Assembly: GCF_014205845.1 (NCBI RefSeq)
Contig: NZ_JACHCR010000002.1
Location: 1-64,000, forward strand
DNA: 64,000 nt
Source of the DNA: Mucilaginibacter cryoferens
GTDB lineage: Bacteria > Bacteroidota > Bacteroidia > Sphingobacteriales > Sphingobacteriaceae
Reading direction: 5' to 3'
The notes under the pieces are model-generated. The model was not told the origin of the DNA. It did not search any database and worked only from the letters and a program-made list of their open reading frames with translations. Shown here piece after piece: positions 17,501 to 25,359 of this stretch. Positions within the stretch are counted from its first letter, which is position 1. Each line of letters opens with the position of its first letter. A program made the translations under genes and the position numbers.

Positions 17501-17998
17501 TTATTTGAAATTGCTGGGCAGGTCAAGTCGTTTGTTGCGCAGGTCTTTTCCGCCTTCAATAACCGATTTAAGGTTGGCGAGGTAAAATGTCCAGCCTACC
17601 TGGCATTGCACATACAGATTTTTTGATGGATCGCTTTCTTCGGGGATGTTTTCCTGGGTGAGTTCTACAACGGTTAGCCCGTATTTACTTTGAATATCTA
17701 CGGTAACTATGCTCCCGCCCGAGAAGATAAATTTAAGTTGGTCGGTGCCGTTATTTTCAAGTACCTGGCCGTTCTCCACCGTGGTATCATCATAACCATG
17801 CCAATACCAGGAGTAGGTATCTTCTTTTTTAATAAATTCTTCCGGATCGCGTAGTCGACCGGCAATGGCATAAAAGTTTGCCTTGCGTAAAAACCATTTC
17901 TCTATGCCGGCCGCAGTAGCCCATGCCTCATAGATACTGCGCACATCGGTATCAAAATCCGCAGTAATTTTAAACTTACTCCATCTTTCGTCTGCCAT
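17501..17998 (-). CDS. SRPBCC/AHSA1-like domain protein
   Basis: The 165-residue cytosolic protein fits the START/Bet v 1-like fold seen in AHSA1-domain proteins. It starts with a strand-rich segment containing ADFDTDVRSIYEAWATAAGIEKWF, the usual domain opening, and ends with WTFYLANLKSVIEGG, the long C-terminal helix that closes the hydrophobic cavity. Proteins of this type bind lipophilic ligands or act as co-chaperones; neither can be chosen here. It is upstream of ribE on the same strand but separated by a repeat. Confidence 0.78.
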   Translation of the reverse strand: MADERWSKFKITADFDTDVRSIYEAWATAAGIEKWFLRKANFYAIAGRLRDPEEFIKKEDTYSWYWHGYDDTTVENGQVLENNGTDQLKFIFSGGSIVTVDIQSKYGLTVVELTQENIPEESDPSKNLYVQCQVGWTFYLANLKSVIEGGKDLRNKRLDLPSNFK

Positions 17999-18116
17999 GT
18001 TTAATTATTTTAGGGTTGTTGGTTTTTTATAAAAATAACAATATTACTTTACGCTTGTATAATAAAAGCAAAAAGCTTGAGGCAAAAAATCGAAAGCGAT
18101 AAACGTTAAAATAAAT

Positions 18117-18578
18117 ATGCCCAAACATAGCGCCGGAGTACTGCTTTACCGTAAACTGAACGATGTGCTCCAGGTTTTCCTGGTGCATCCGGGCGGGCCG
18201 TTCTGGAAAAATAAGGACGAGGGTGCCTGGTCTATCCCCAAAGGCGAATATGAGGATAGCGAAGATCCCCTGGAAGCCGCCAAGCGGGAGTTTAAAGAGG
18301 AGACAGGCCAGTATATTGATGGTCGGTTTACAGTGTTGAAGTCTGTTAAACTAAAAAGCGGCAAAATAATAGATGCCTGGGCTATGGAGGGGGATATTGA
18401 TCATCTGCAAATTAAAAGCAATTTATTTGAAATGGAATGGCCTCCAAAAACGGGTAAAATGCAGGCTTTTGCTGAAGTGGATAGGGGCGGTTGGTTTACA
18501 GTTGACGAAGCTAAAGTGAAGATAAATATAGCGCAGGTAGGGTTGCTGGAAGAGCTATTACAATTATCAAATAAATAA
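18117..18578 (+). CDS. NUDIX hydrolase
   Basis: The 153-residue protein begins MPKHSAGVLLYR, typical for NUDIX pyrophosphohydrolases of the MutT/diadenosine-polyphosphate group. The NUDIX box is intact: G(x5)E(x7)REFKEETGQ within residues about 42-64, with all catalytic glutamates present. FWKNKDEGAWSIPKGE just before it is characteristic of the group that hydrolyses nucleoside diphosphate-linked substrates. The exact substrate is unknown. It contrasts with the second NUDIX protein at 42015, whose box is degenerate. Start at ATG 18117 directly precedes the domain. Confidence 0.9.
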   Translation: MPKHSAGVLLYRKLNDVLQVFLVHPGGPFWKNKDEGAWSIPKGEYEDSEDPLEAAKREFKEETGQYIDGRFTVLKSVKLKSGKIIDAWAMEGDIDHLQIKSNLFEMEWPPKTGKMQAFAEVDRGGWFTVDEAKVKINIAQVGLLEELLQLSNK

Positions 18579-18726
18579 TTTGACATCCCGAACCCCGTCG
18601 AAATATAACGGGTAAAGGCCTCTTCACGGGAGTATTCGAGAAGCTTCCATAACGTATTGACGCATACTTATAGCCGGCTCTGTATACCGGATAAGATTCA
18701 CCCGCCAGTCCCCACTTTGTCGGAAC

Positions 18727-18764
18727 GGCCCCCTCTATACGGCTTTCGCCGTATAGAGGGGGCC
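18727..18764. repeat. Perfect 17-bp stem hairpin
   Basis: GGCCCCCTCTATACGGC (18727-18743), loop TTTC (18744-18747), GCCGTATAGAGGGGGCC (18748-18764). Every base of the 17-bp stem pairs. It is GC-rich and has no following T-run, so it is not a typical terminator. Confidence 0.8.
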
Positions 18765-18820
18765 GAATGGTTTGTTACTATATCCGGGTTTAACTTAGTG
18801 TACATCTGCACGGTTCAAGC

Positions 18821-18849
18821 CCCTCTTTGCTGCGCAGCAGAAGAGAGGG
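18821..18849. repeat. Second hairpin of the double element
   Basis: CCCTCTTT at 18821-18828, the palindrome GCTGCGCAGC at 18829-18838, then AGAAGAGAGGG. The outer CCCTCT pairs with AGAGGG with a short bulge. Together with the hairpin at 18727 it lies between inverted CACCCG/CGGGTG words. Confidence 0.6.
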
Positions 18850-19013
18850 TGACGAGCGTAGCGATGTCGGGTGAGTATTAACCTTGATTAGTTTACGTCA
18901 GTCCCTTTCAGTGTCTCCGGATATTATCATGCGGGCAGATAGCCCCCGTCAAACAATTCTCACCTTTTGCCCTTATACTTTTAGCTTTCACGTCAAATAT
19001 TTACCTTAGTAAA

Positions 19014-19988
19014 ATGAAGTTTTTCAAATACATCCCCGCCGCGTTTATATTGGTTATCATATCATCATGCAAGCCAAAACCCAAAGCCGTTAATATTCCG
19101 GTTGTTGGTTTTGTTGATGCCTTGGAGGATGCAACCCTAACACAGGCCCGTACGGGGTTTACCGATGCTTTAAAAAAGGATGGCTTTAGCGAGGAAAAGA
19201 AAACGGTACAGATAGAATATCGCAATGCCCAGGGAAATATCCCTACACTTACTCAGATCACCAATTACTTTATATCAGAAAAGGTTGATCTGTTGGCAAC
19301 CTGTACTACTTTGGCCACCGTAACCGCCTTGCAAAATACTAAAACCATCCCCGATTTTGCAATGGTTTCACCAGTGCCGGAGCGGATGAAAGTACTGGAT
19401 GCCAGCGGTAAAGCCCCTGCCAACCTGTTTGGCGCTTTGGAAGAACTCAATTATATAGATACTGCATTCTCTATCATCCCCAAACTACTTAAACCAAAAG
19501 GTGCCAGGCTGGTTGTCGGGATGATCTATAATCAATCAGAACCACAATCCACAGACGCTTTTAATCGTATTAAATCGTTAGCCGAAAAACAGCATGTGAC
19601 AATAGTTGCCTTGCCGGTAAACACATCTGCTGATGCACAATTGGTTACTCAGTCGTTATTAAGCAAAAATATAGATGCCTTTTTTGCCAACCCGGATAAT
19701 ACAGTATTCGCGTCTTTTGAGACCATCTTGAAAAGCTGTAACGAAAAAAATGTACCCATATTTACCAGTGAAGCCGGTTTAGTACAACGTGGGGCTGTAG
19801 CTGCCTTTGGTGCCGATATTTACCAATGGGGGTACCAGGCCGGTGTACAAGCCGCTCGGTATTTAAAAACGCATAAAACCGATGGTTTAAAATGGGAAAT
19901 GGTAAAGGTGAGGAAGCGTGTATATAACCCTGCTGCTGCTAAAAAATATCATATTACTATCCCGTCAAATTTCGAGGCTGTTAAATAA
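19014..19988 (+). CDS. ABC transporter substrate-binding lipoprotein (TrpX-like)
   Basis: The 324-residue protein is a periplasmic binding protein of the TrpX/YtrX type (PF04392 family). The N-terminus is a lipoprotein signal with lipobox IISSC (Cys19). The mature part follows the two-lobed PBP-I fold: VVGFVDALEDATLTQARTGF at the start, then LATCTTLATVTALQ and FFANPDNTVFASFE. It is the first gene of a three-gene importer. Related systems take up tryptophan or tyrosine, but the substrate here is not proven. It is separated by 246 bp, holding an inverted repeat, from the permease gene. Confidence 0.85.
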   Translation: MKFFKYIPAAFILVIISSCKPKPKAVNIPVVGFVDALEDATLTQARTGFTDALKKDGFSEEKKTVQIEYRNAQGNIPTLTQITNYFISEKVDLLATCTTLATVTALQNTKTIPDFAMVSPVPERMKVLDASGKAPANLFGALEELNYIDTAFSIIPKLLKPKGARLVVGMIYNQSEPQSTDAFNRIKSLAEKQHVTIVALPVNTSADAQLVTQSLLSKNIDAFFANPDNTVFASFETILKSCNEKNVPIFTSEAGLVQRGAVAAFGADIYQWGYQAGVQAARYLKTHKTDGLKWEMVKVRKRVYNPAAAKKYHITIPSNFEAVK

Positions 19989-20060
19989 ATTAGAAACTCA
20001 GAGCCTGTTTAAATTTTTTTCAGGAATAATGTTATACACTCCATTAAGCGCATATAGAGC

Positions 20061-20155
20061 CGTCATTGAGGTACGAAGCAATCTCTACAAAGGCAGGTAC
20101 TATATGCAAATCTGCTCTGTATAGCATAGAGATTGCTTCGTACCTCGCAATGACG
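20061..20155. repeat. Interspersed inverted repeat (TGTCATTGCGAGGTACGAAG type)
   Basis: Left arm CGTCATTGAGGTACGAAGCA... (20061-20087) is complementary, with one two-base gap, to ...TGCTTCGTACCTCGCAATGACG (20127-20155). The loop is about 39 bp. It lies between the substrate-binding gene and the permease gene of one transporter. A half copy occurs at 63703-63735. Confidence 0.75.
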
Positions 20156-20234
20156 ATTTGTTTATTTATTTTAAACCGGCGCTAAATCAATATCATATCT
20201 AAAATTAAGATAATTTAGCTTTCAGCTTTTAAAT

Positions 20235-21104
20235 ATGGATTTTTACCTTACGGCTTTATTGCAGGGATTGTGTTTTTCGGCGCTTGCGCTGGGAATTTAT
20301 ATCTCCATGAAAATCTTTAATATCCCCGATATCACCACCAACGGAAGTTATACTTTGGGCGGTGCAATTACCGGGATTATGCTTACACATCACCAATCTA
20401 CTTACGTTATTTTACCCATTGTAATTGTTGCCGGCGGAATTGCCGGTGCGTTAACAGGAATAATAACAACTAAATTGAGGGTAAACGCCTTATTAGCTGG
20501 TATTTTGGTTATGACAGGGCTTCACTCTATTAACCTGATAATAATGGGGCGTTCTAATTTACCATTAATAAGCACATCGTCATTGTTTTCTATGTTGAAT
20601 ATTGCCGCCGATCCAAATCATAATACATTTTGGATACTATCTGTTTTTGTGATAATTATCACACTGATGATAGGTTATTTATTGAAAACGGATTTTGGAA
20701 TAGCCATGAGGGCTACGGGTAATAGCGAGTCTATGATCCGTGCTCTGGGTGTTGATACCGATAGAATGAAAATTACAGGGCTTGCTTTAGCCAATGCACT
20801 AACCGCTTTGAGTGGATATCTGATTGTACAATTTCAGGCATTTGCCGATATAAATATGGGCGAGGCCATTGTAATAATAGGTTTAGGTTCGGTAATAATA
20901 GCAGAATCTTTTATAAACTGGTTTTCTATTACCAACGTTTGGGTAATTTTAATCTTAGTTTTGATAGGTGCCATTATATTTCAATTGGTATTGGCGTTTA
21001 CTTTAGCAGTTGGCGTTGATCCTAATTTGTTAAGTTTAGCTACATCAGCCTTTGTATTGCTTATTGTTAGTTTGCCCCGTTTATCATTCAGTAAAGCCTC
21101 ATGA
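20235..21104 (+). CDS. ABC transporter permease (TrpY-like)
   Basis: The 289-residue integral membrane protein matches the branched-chain amino acid/TrpY-type permeases (LivH-like). About eight hydrophobic segments are visible. Family features include the ALGIYISMKIFNIPDITTNG region near the N-terminus and the conserved GIAMRATGNSESMIRALGVD cytoplasmic loop near 155, which contacts the ATPase. The gene overlaps the ATPase gene by four bases (ATGA at 21101), so the two are translationally coupled. Confidence 0.88.
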   Translation: MDFYLTALLQGLCFSALALGIYISMKIFNIPDITTNGSYTLGGAITGIMLTHHQSTYVILPIVIVAGGIAGALTGIITTKLRVNALLAGILVMTGLHSINLIIMGRSNLPLISTSSLFSMLNIAADPNHNTFWILSVFVIIITLMIGYLLKTDFGIAMRATGNSESMIRALGVDTDRMKITGLALANALTALSGYLIVQFQAFADINMGEAIVIIGLGSVIIAESFINWFSITNVWVILILVLIGAIIFQLVLAFTLAVGVDPNLLSLATSAFVLLIVSLPRLSFSKAS

Positions 21105-21850
21105 TAGCTATTAACAATATACATAAGGTTTTTAACACAGGTAAGGCCAACCAGGTAAACGCTGTTAACGGCATTACGCTGCAAATTAAAAGCGAAGAGT
21201 TTCTGGTTATTGTAGGTTCCAATGGTTCGGGTAAAACTACTTTACTGAATTTAGTGGCCGGCAGTGTTATGCCAGATAGCGGTACCATCATTATTGATGA
21301 TAACGACCTAACTAAAATGGCCGACTATAAACGCAGCCAGTGGATCGCCCGCGTTTTTCAAAACCCGATGAGTGGTACAGCATCTGATCTTAGTATTTTG
21401 GATAATTTTCGCCTGGCAGCTATCCGCACCAAACCTAAAGGATTGTCTATTGGGATTAATGATAAATTTAAACAGCAGGTAAAGGACAAGATAGTCGCAC
21501 TGGGTATGGGGTTGGAGAGTAAGATAGAGCAACCCATGGGCACGCTCTCTGGCGGGCAGCGCCAGGCCCTTACGTTGTTGATGAGCGTGATGGATAGCTG
21601 CAAGGTTTTGCTGCTGGATGAACCCACCGCCGCCCTCGACCCACGATCTGCCGAAATGGTAATGCGTACAGCTGATAAATTAATTAACGATTTTAAGCTA
21701 ACAGCCATATTGATAACCCATAATTTAAAAGATGCCTATAATTATGGCACACGAATAATACAAATGAGGGAGGGTTTAATAACCAACGATTTAGATAAAA
21801 CGCAAAAGGCAACCTTAAAGCAAAATGACCTTTTTGACTGGTTTGCCTAA
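21101..21850 (+). CDS. ABC transporter ATP-binding protein (TrpZ-like)
   Basis: The 249-residue ATPase has a Walker A GSNGSGKTT, Q-loop RVFQNPMSGTA, signature LSGGQRQA, Walker B LLLDEPTAALD and H-loop ILITHNL. All motifs are canonical. The Q-loop with QNPMSGTASDLSI is typical for the importers of this small family. It energises uptake through the upstream permease and lipoprotein. The start overlaps the permease stop by four bases. Confidence 0.92.
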   Translation: MIAINNIHKVFNTGKANQVNAVNGITLQIKSEEFLVIVGSNGSGKTTLLNLVAGSVMPDSGTIIIDDNDLTKMADYKRSQWIARVFQNPMSGTASDLSILDNFRLAAIRTKPKGLSIGINDKFKQQVKDKIVALGMGLESKIEQPMGTLSGGQRQALTLLMSVMDSCKVLLLDEPTAALDPRSAEMVMRTADKLINDFKLTAILITHNLKDAYNYGTRIIQMREGLITNDLDKTQKATLKQNDLFDWFA

Positions 21851-21884
21851 AAACTGGCAAAATAATTGTTATGGTACCCGTACC

Positions 21885-22133
21885 ATGAAAAATAAGAATT
21901 TTGAAAATATATTCGACGCCTACCAGTTAGTAGCCGGCGCAAAAATAAAAGGCAAACAACAAGACGAGATTTTTGAACTAGGTGTTTACGATGCCCTTAA
22001 GCGCGGCTATACGCTTTACCCGCTTGAACATGGCGTTAAATACGACGATTTTAGCGTGATAGTATCTGAAAAGGAATTGAAAAATAACTTTTTGATAGAA
22101 GGTGGTAAGGATAATACGGCTATCGCAGCGTAA
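21885..22133 (+). CDS. Small conserved hypothetical protein, 82 residues
   Basis: The protein is short, soluble and of unknown function. It reads KNKNFENIFDAYQLVAGAK and ends GGKDNTAIAA, with a central YDALKRGYTLYPLEHGVKYDDF. I chose ATG 21885 because an earlier start at 21825 would overlap the ATPase gene by 26 bases. The start codon is inside the short inverted repeat ATGGTAC/GTACCAT (21871-21886). It may be co-transcribed with the importer, since only 34 bp separate them. Confidence 0.6.
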   Translation: MKNKNFENIFDAYQLVAGAKIKGKQQDEIFELGVYDALKRGYTLYPLEHGVKYDDFSVIVSEKELKNNFLIEGGKDNTAIAA

Positions 22134-22521
22134 TAAACCCAACAAAGTTACATATAAAGCGATAGGAGACTTACGCAGTTTTTAAAACTTAGTAAGTCTC
22201 AAAATCCGAACTTATGTGAGTTGGATCTATATGTTCGTTTACCCCCAAATGCGATAATTTCAGAGCTTTTTCTCCTCGTTTTGCAAATTGCCACATTAAT
22301 TGTAAATTTGTAAAAAAATAAATGATGCTGTTTCAAAATTCATTCTGTAAAACTATAATGTGGCCCATGGTGTCGCAGCAGAAGGATTGTGCATCCACAA
22401 TACGCTTCTCCACTCCGGTATAGCCGCAATACATTTTATACCGACAGAATTTTATTACATTATTATTTATTAAAACCCAAGTGCTGCGCTTTTTTGCAGA
22501 CTTTATACAATTACAAAATTT
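22134..22521. other. 388-bp gap with palindrome copy 2 and a small hairpin
   Basis: Contains the palindromic repeat at 22166-22200 and a hairpin at 22380-22409 (AGAAG-GATTGTG, loop CATC, CACAAT-...-CTTCT). The rest is AT-rich. No promoter consensus or coding region is clear. Confidence 0.5.
22166..22200. repeat. Interspersed palindrome ACTTACGAAG family, copy 2
   Basis: GAGACTTACGCAGTTTT (22166-22182), T-rich centre, then AAAACTTAGTAAGTCTC to 22200. Two base pairs are mismatched relative to the perfect copies, so this is a decaying member. Confidence 0.65.
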
Positions 22522-23043
22522 ATGGACACTTATTATACTATCGAAGAAAAGTATTTGCAGGCCGTGGATAAACTCTCTTATGGTAAGACTACTAAGGGAC
22601 TAAAATTACTGAACGAAATTATCAGCAACGATCCTTTATACGCGCGTGCACACCACCAGTTGGGCATGTTATATTATTACGAAGTTAAAGATTATCAAAC
22701 CGCCGGTTACCACTTTAAAACCTGCATGGAACTGGAACCCTCATTTCCTGATAACTATACACATTACCTGGATCTGCTTGTTTTTTTGAATATGGAGAAA
22801 CTGGTAAACAATGTATCTATCAAAGCACTGAATACAGCCGGAGTAGATACTGCGGAAGTATACAATCTGCTTGGCCTTTTCTGTGAAAAAAGCAAAGACT
22901 GGACAAAAGCTTTGGTAAACTACCAAAAGGCGTTTATGGAAGTAACTGATCATAACGACAAGATAGATATTGAACAAAGCATCAAACGTATCCGCTCAAA
23001 AATGAAGCATACACTGGCTTATACTTATCAGATAACCGAATAA
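22522..23043 (+). CDS. TPR-repeat protein, 173 residues
   Basis: A small cytosolic protein with three to four tetratricopeptide repeats. Units are visible as KGLKLLNEIISNDPLYARAHHQLGMLYYYEV, AGYHFKTCMELEPSFPDNY and VYNLLGLFCEKSKDWTKALVNYQKAF. There is no signal peptide; the N-terminus begins DTYYTIEEKYLQAVDKL. TPRs bind partner proteins; none can be named. The 3' end runs into a C/G-rich repeat with a strong terminator hairpin. Confidence 0.8.
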   Translation: MDTYYTIEEKYLQAVDKLSYGKTTKGLKLLNEIISNDPLYARAHHQLGMLYYYEVKDYQTAGYHFKTCMELEPSFPDNYTHYLDLLVFLNMEKLVNNVSIKALNTAGVDTAEVYNLLGLFCEKSKDWTKALVNYQKAFMEVTDHNDKIDIEQSIKRIRSKMKHTLAYTYQITE

Positions 23044-23044
23044 A

Positions 23045-23182
23045 AGAGCCTCACCTAAATCCTCTCCAAAGGAGAGGACTTTTGATTTGCAAAGTTGCAA
23101 TACTTCATTAAATAAAGAAACCGGCCTAAAGCCGGTTTCTTTATTTAAAAACTTTTACTGGAGAGGGGCGGGGTGAGGCTCT
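23045..23182. repeat. Large composite inverted repeat with terminator core, copy 2
   Basis: Outer arms: AGAGCCTCACC (23045-23055) pairs with GGTGAGGCTCT (23172-23182). Next inward are CCTCTCC and GGAGAGG. The inner arm carries ACTTTTGATTTGCAAAGTT, the tail shared with the copies at 17418 and 63103. The centre is the 18-bp stem annotated at 23108-23148. It fills the space between convergent genes and overlaps the cytochrome c stop codon. Confidence 0.7.
23108..23148. terminator. Bidirectional terminator hairpin, perfect 18-bp stem
   Basis: TTAAATAAAGAAACCGGC (23108-23125), loop CTAAA, GCCGGTTTCTTTATTTAA (23131-23148). The A/T-rich outer part gives a U-rich 3' arm on both strands, suiting the convergent TPR and cytochrome c genes. 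Confidence 0.75.
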
Positions 23183-23633
23183 ATTTTCCATTAGCAGCCC
23201 TTGCTGCTTTCACCTGTGTAATGGTAACTGCCGATGCTTTATTGCCAAAGCTGTTTCTAACATAAGTTAGCAGGTCGGCAATTTCCTGATCTTTTAAAAA
23301 ATCATGAGAAGCCATGGTATTGGCGTATCGCTGGCCATTAATTTCTACATCGTCGCTAAAACCATTCAATATTATTTTAATCAGTTTGGTTTTATCGCCC
23401 AAAACAAAAGTGGTTTTGGCAAGCGGCGGGTTCATATTGGGTATGCCCATACCATCGGCCTGGTGGCAGGCCACACAGTTTTCGGTAAATATGGTGCTAC
23501 CGGCTGCTATTGATGCCTTTAACTTAGCCGAAGATGGTTTTACCGCTGCTTTATGCTTTTTGGTTTGTGCCTGTAAGCCAGTGGCTATAAATATGGATAT
23601 CAATAACAGGATAGGGGCTTTTTTAAAGTCCAT
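23181..23633 (-). CDS. c-type cytochrome, exported
   Basis: The 150-residue protein has a signal peptide (ILLLISIFIATGLQAQ, to about residue 23) and one haem-binding CVACH at 53-57. The axial Met is probably in YANTMASHDFL near 109. The fold is a small class I cytochrome c like those that accept electrons from periplasmic quinoprotein dehydrogenases. It starts two bases after the stop of the sugar-dehydrogenase gene, so the pair is an operon: the dehydrogenase oxidises sugar and this cytochrome takes the electrons (inference from context). Confidence 0.88.
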   Translation of the reverse strand: MDFKKAPILLLISIFIATGLQAQTKKHKAAVKPSSAKLKASIAAGSTIFTENCVACHQADGMGIPNMNPPLAKTTFVLGDKTKLIKIILNGFSDDVEINGQRYANTMASHDFLKDQEIADLLTYVRNSFGNKASAVTITQVKAARAANGK

Positions 23634-23635
23634 TA

Positions 23636-24940
23636 TTATTTTTTATAGGTTATCTTGTAAATAGTTCCTTTGCTATCGTCTGTTACGTATAGTGCACCAT
23701 CGGGGCCTTGTGCCAATCCGCATGGGCGGTGTACTGCGCTGCCCTTCGCGGTATTTTCGGCACCGCCAGAAAAACCGTCGGCAAAAACCTCGTATTTACC
23801 ATCGGGCTTACCATCTTTAAACGGTTGAAAAACTACAAAATAACCAGCTTGTGGCTCTGGTGCACGGTTCCATGAACCGTGGAATGCTATAAAGGCACCA
23901 TTTTTATATTTTTCCGGAAACTGATTGCCGGTATAAAACAACAAGCCGTTTGGTGCCAGGTGACCTGGGAAAGCAGCAGTTGGGTTAATGGCAGTTTCGC
24001 CGCCTTCTTTTTTACCATCACCACCATACTCGGGCATTAATATTTTTTTGTTCTGCTGCCAATCATAGTACATATAAGGCCAGCCGGCGTTATCTCCCTT
24101 TTTAATGGCGTACATACATTCGGCAGGTAAATCGGCCGATTGTTTGGTGGTATAATATTGAGGAAACAGATCATGTAACTGATCGCGGCCGTGTTGCATC
24201 ACAAAAAGCTGATTGTTTTGCTGGTTCCAATCCATGCCAACTACGTTGCGTAAGCCGGTTGCATAACGAATCCCATCGCCATAATGCTGGTTAAGTTTAT
24301 CGGCTTTAAATTGCCATATACCACCTGCCGAATCTAAAATAGGGCACCCTTTTTGGCCGGGCGAACCTTTTTTACGATCCAGCACCTGGCATGAGTTGGA
24401 GTAAGCGCCTATATTTACATAAAGGTTTCCGTCGTTATCTAACGTTATCGCCTTTGCCTCGTGCTCGTTACGGCTTATTAAACCGGTAACAATCTTCTCG
24501 GGCTTATCCGGGCTAATTACTTCGTTTTTATCATTTAGCTTGTAGCGAAAAACTTCCTCATCAGATGAGGCGTACAGATACCCATTTTTAACATACACAC
24601 CGGTACCCTTAAAATCACCAAAGCTGGTTTTTAAAGTGGCCTTGTCGCCATCTTGTGTTAAGTATAAAATGGTTTTGCCATCTTTTAAGTTATTAAGCTT
24701 TACATAGATGTTGTTTTGCGGTGTAACAGCAATTTCCCGTGTTCCGCCCATGTTTTCGGCAATGGCGGCCGCGCTAAAGCCATCGGGCAGTTTAAGGCCG
24801 GCGTTGGCAGTTGGGGCAGTGGTTGTGCTATCGGTAGCTTTTTTATCGTGCTGGTTGCCGCTTTTGCAACCATTAAATAGTATGGTGCCGGCAATAGCTG
24901 CAGCAGGGAGCATTGTCCAGACTAAATTTCTTTTTTTCAT
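23636..24940 (-). CDS. PQQ-type sugar dehydrogenase-like lipoprotein
   Basis: The 434-residue protein is a six-bladed beta-propeller of the glucose/L-sorbosone dehydrogenase family. The lipoprotein signal ends at ILFNGC (Cys25). Blade motifs include YLYASSDEEVFRYKL, LDNDGNLYVNIGAYSNSCQ, GIRYATGLRNVVGMDW, FIAFHGSWNRAP and the closing QGPDGALYVTDDSKGTIYKI. Soluble PQQ dehydrogenases of this fold oxidise aldoses in the periplasm. The YATGLRN and HGSWNR segments are those of the PQQ pocket region. Electron transfer to the adjacent cytochrome c is likely. Some family members lack PQQ, so the cofactor is inferred. Confidence 0.85.
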   Translation of the reverse strand: MKKRNLVWTMLPAAAIAGTILFNGCKSGNQHDKKATDSTTTAPTANAGLKLPDGFSAAAIAENMGGTREIAVTPQNNIYVKLNNLKDGKTILYLTQDGDKATLKTSFGDFKGTGVYVKNGYLYASSDEEVFRYKLNDKNEVISPDKPEKIVTGLISRNEHEAKAITLDNDGNLYVNIGAYSNSCQVLDRKKGSPGQKGCPILDSAGGIWQFKADKLNQHYGDGIRYATGLRNVVGMDWNQQNNQLFVMQHGRDQLHDLFPQYYTTKQSADLPAECMYAIKKGDNAGWPYMYYDWQQNKKILMPEYGGDGKKEGGETAINPTAAFPGHLAPNGLLFYTGNQFPEKYKNGAFIAFHGSWNRAPEPQAGYFVVFQPFKDGKPDGKYEVFADGFSGGAENTAKGSAVHRPCGLAQGPDGALYVTDDSKGTIYKITYKK

Positions 24941-24957
24941 GGTTTCTGATTGATTAT

Positions 24958-24988
24958 CAAATTAAATAAATATACGGGTAATCCCAAA
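24958..24988 (-). promoter_or_regulatory. Bacteroidota-type promoter of the dehydrogenase-cytochrome operon
   Basis: On the minus strand TTTG (24988-24985), 19 nt, then TTAATTTG (24965-24958), a 7/8 match to TAnnTTTG. The -7 box ends 18 nt before the start codon. Spacing and position match the known sigma-70 promoter style of this phylum. Confidence 0.65.
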
Positions 24989-25109
24989 ATCTGTTTTGTA
25001 GTAATTGTATGACATGGAGATTTTTAAAATCTTGAATCTCTGAATAAGTATTTTTTCGGCTTTTATTAATGATTAAAAAATGTGATGAGAACATAAGCTT
25101 GAAATTTTG

Positions 25110-25117
25110 TAAATTTG
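25110..25117 (+). promoter_or_regulatory. -7 promoter element of the VapBC-like pair
   Basis: TAAATTTG is a full match to TAnnTTTG. The ATG of the antitoxin follows only 5 bp later, so transcription would start at or within the start codon, giving a leaderless mRNA. No TTTG is at the -33 position. Confidence 0.45.
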
Positions 25118-25122
25118 TTATT

Positions 25123-25359
25123 ATGATCCGAGCAATATTAAAATCCAATAAGAATAGCCTTACGCTTGAATTGCCGGACGATCTTGTTGGAAAGATGATT
25201 GAAGTTATTGCATTTTCTGTTGAAGATGTGAACGTGGCAAAAAAAGACACCACTTCAAAAGAAATAAAAGTTGCCACTTTTAAAGATAAATTAAAAGGGT
25301 TTACTTTTAATAGTGGAGGGTATAAATTCGATCGTGGCGAAGCGAACGATTATGAGTGA
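25123..25359 (+). CDS. Putative antitoxin (VapB-like)
   Basis: The 78-residue protein lies directly before a PIN-domain toxin and overlaps it by 8 bases, the usual arrangement of VapBC pairs. The N-terminus (IRAILKSNKNSLTLELPDDLVGKMIEVIAF) has a strand-turn-strand look like AbrB/MazE-type or other small antitoxin DNA-binding domains. The C-terminus (FTFNSGGYKFDRGEANDYE) is flexible and charged, suited to wrapping round the toxin. I chose ATG 25123 because a -7 promoter box ends 5 bp before it. The assignment rests mostly on position. Confidence 0.7.
   Translation: MIRAILKSNKNSLTLELPDDLVGKMIEVIAFSVEDVNVAKKDTTSKEIKVATFKDKLKGFTFNSGGYKFDRGEANDYE

Larger units (their letters stand above)
18579..19013. 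other. 435-bp gap holding a double-hairpin element
   Basis: No coding region is supported. Between outer inverted words ATTCACCCG (18696-18704) and CGGGTGAGTAT (18868-18878) are two strong hairpins, at 18727-18764 and 18821-18849. The plus-strand reading frame through it is open for 74 codons but resembles nothing. A weak TTTAC/GTAAA repeat sits at the start of the next gene. Confidence 0.5.

Noticed and set aside
18657..18881. Possible 74-residue protein in the gap before the importer genes
   Set aside because: The frame runs through two perfect hairpins, so its sequence is dictated by the repeat; no family resemblance.
25313..25351. Longer start for the PIN toxin
   Set aside because: It would extend 39 bases into the antitoxin frame; the family begins with the Asp-containing first strand right after ATG 25352.
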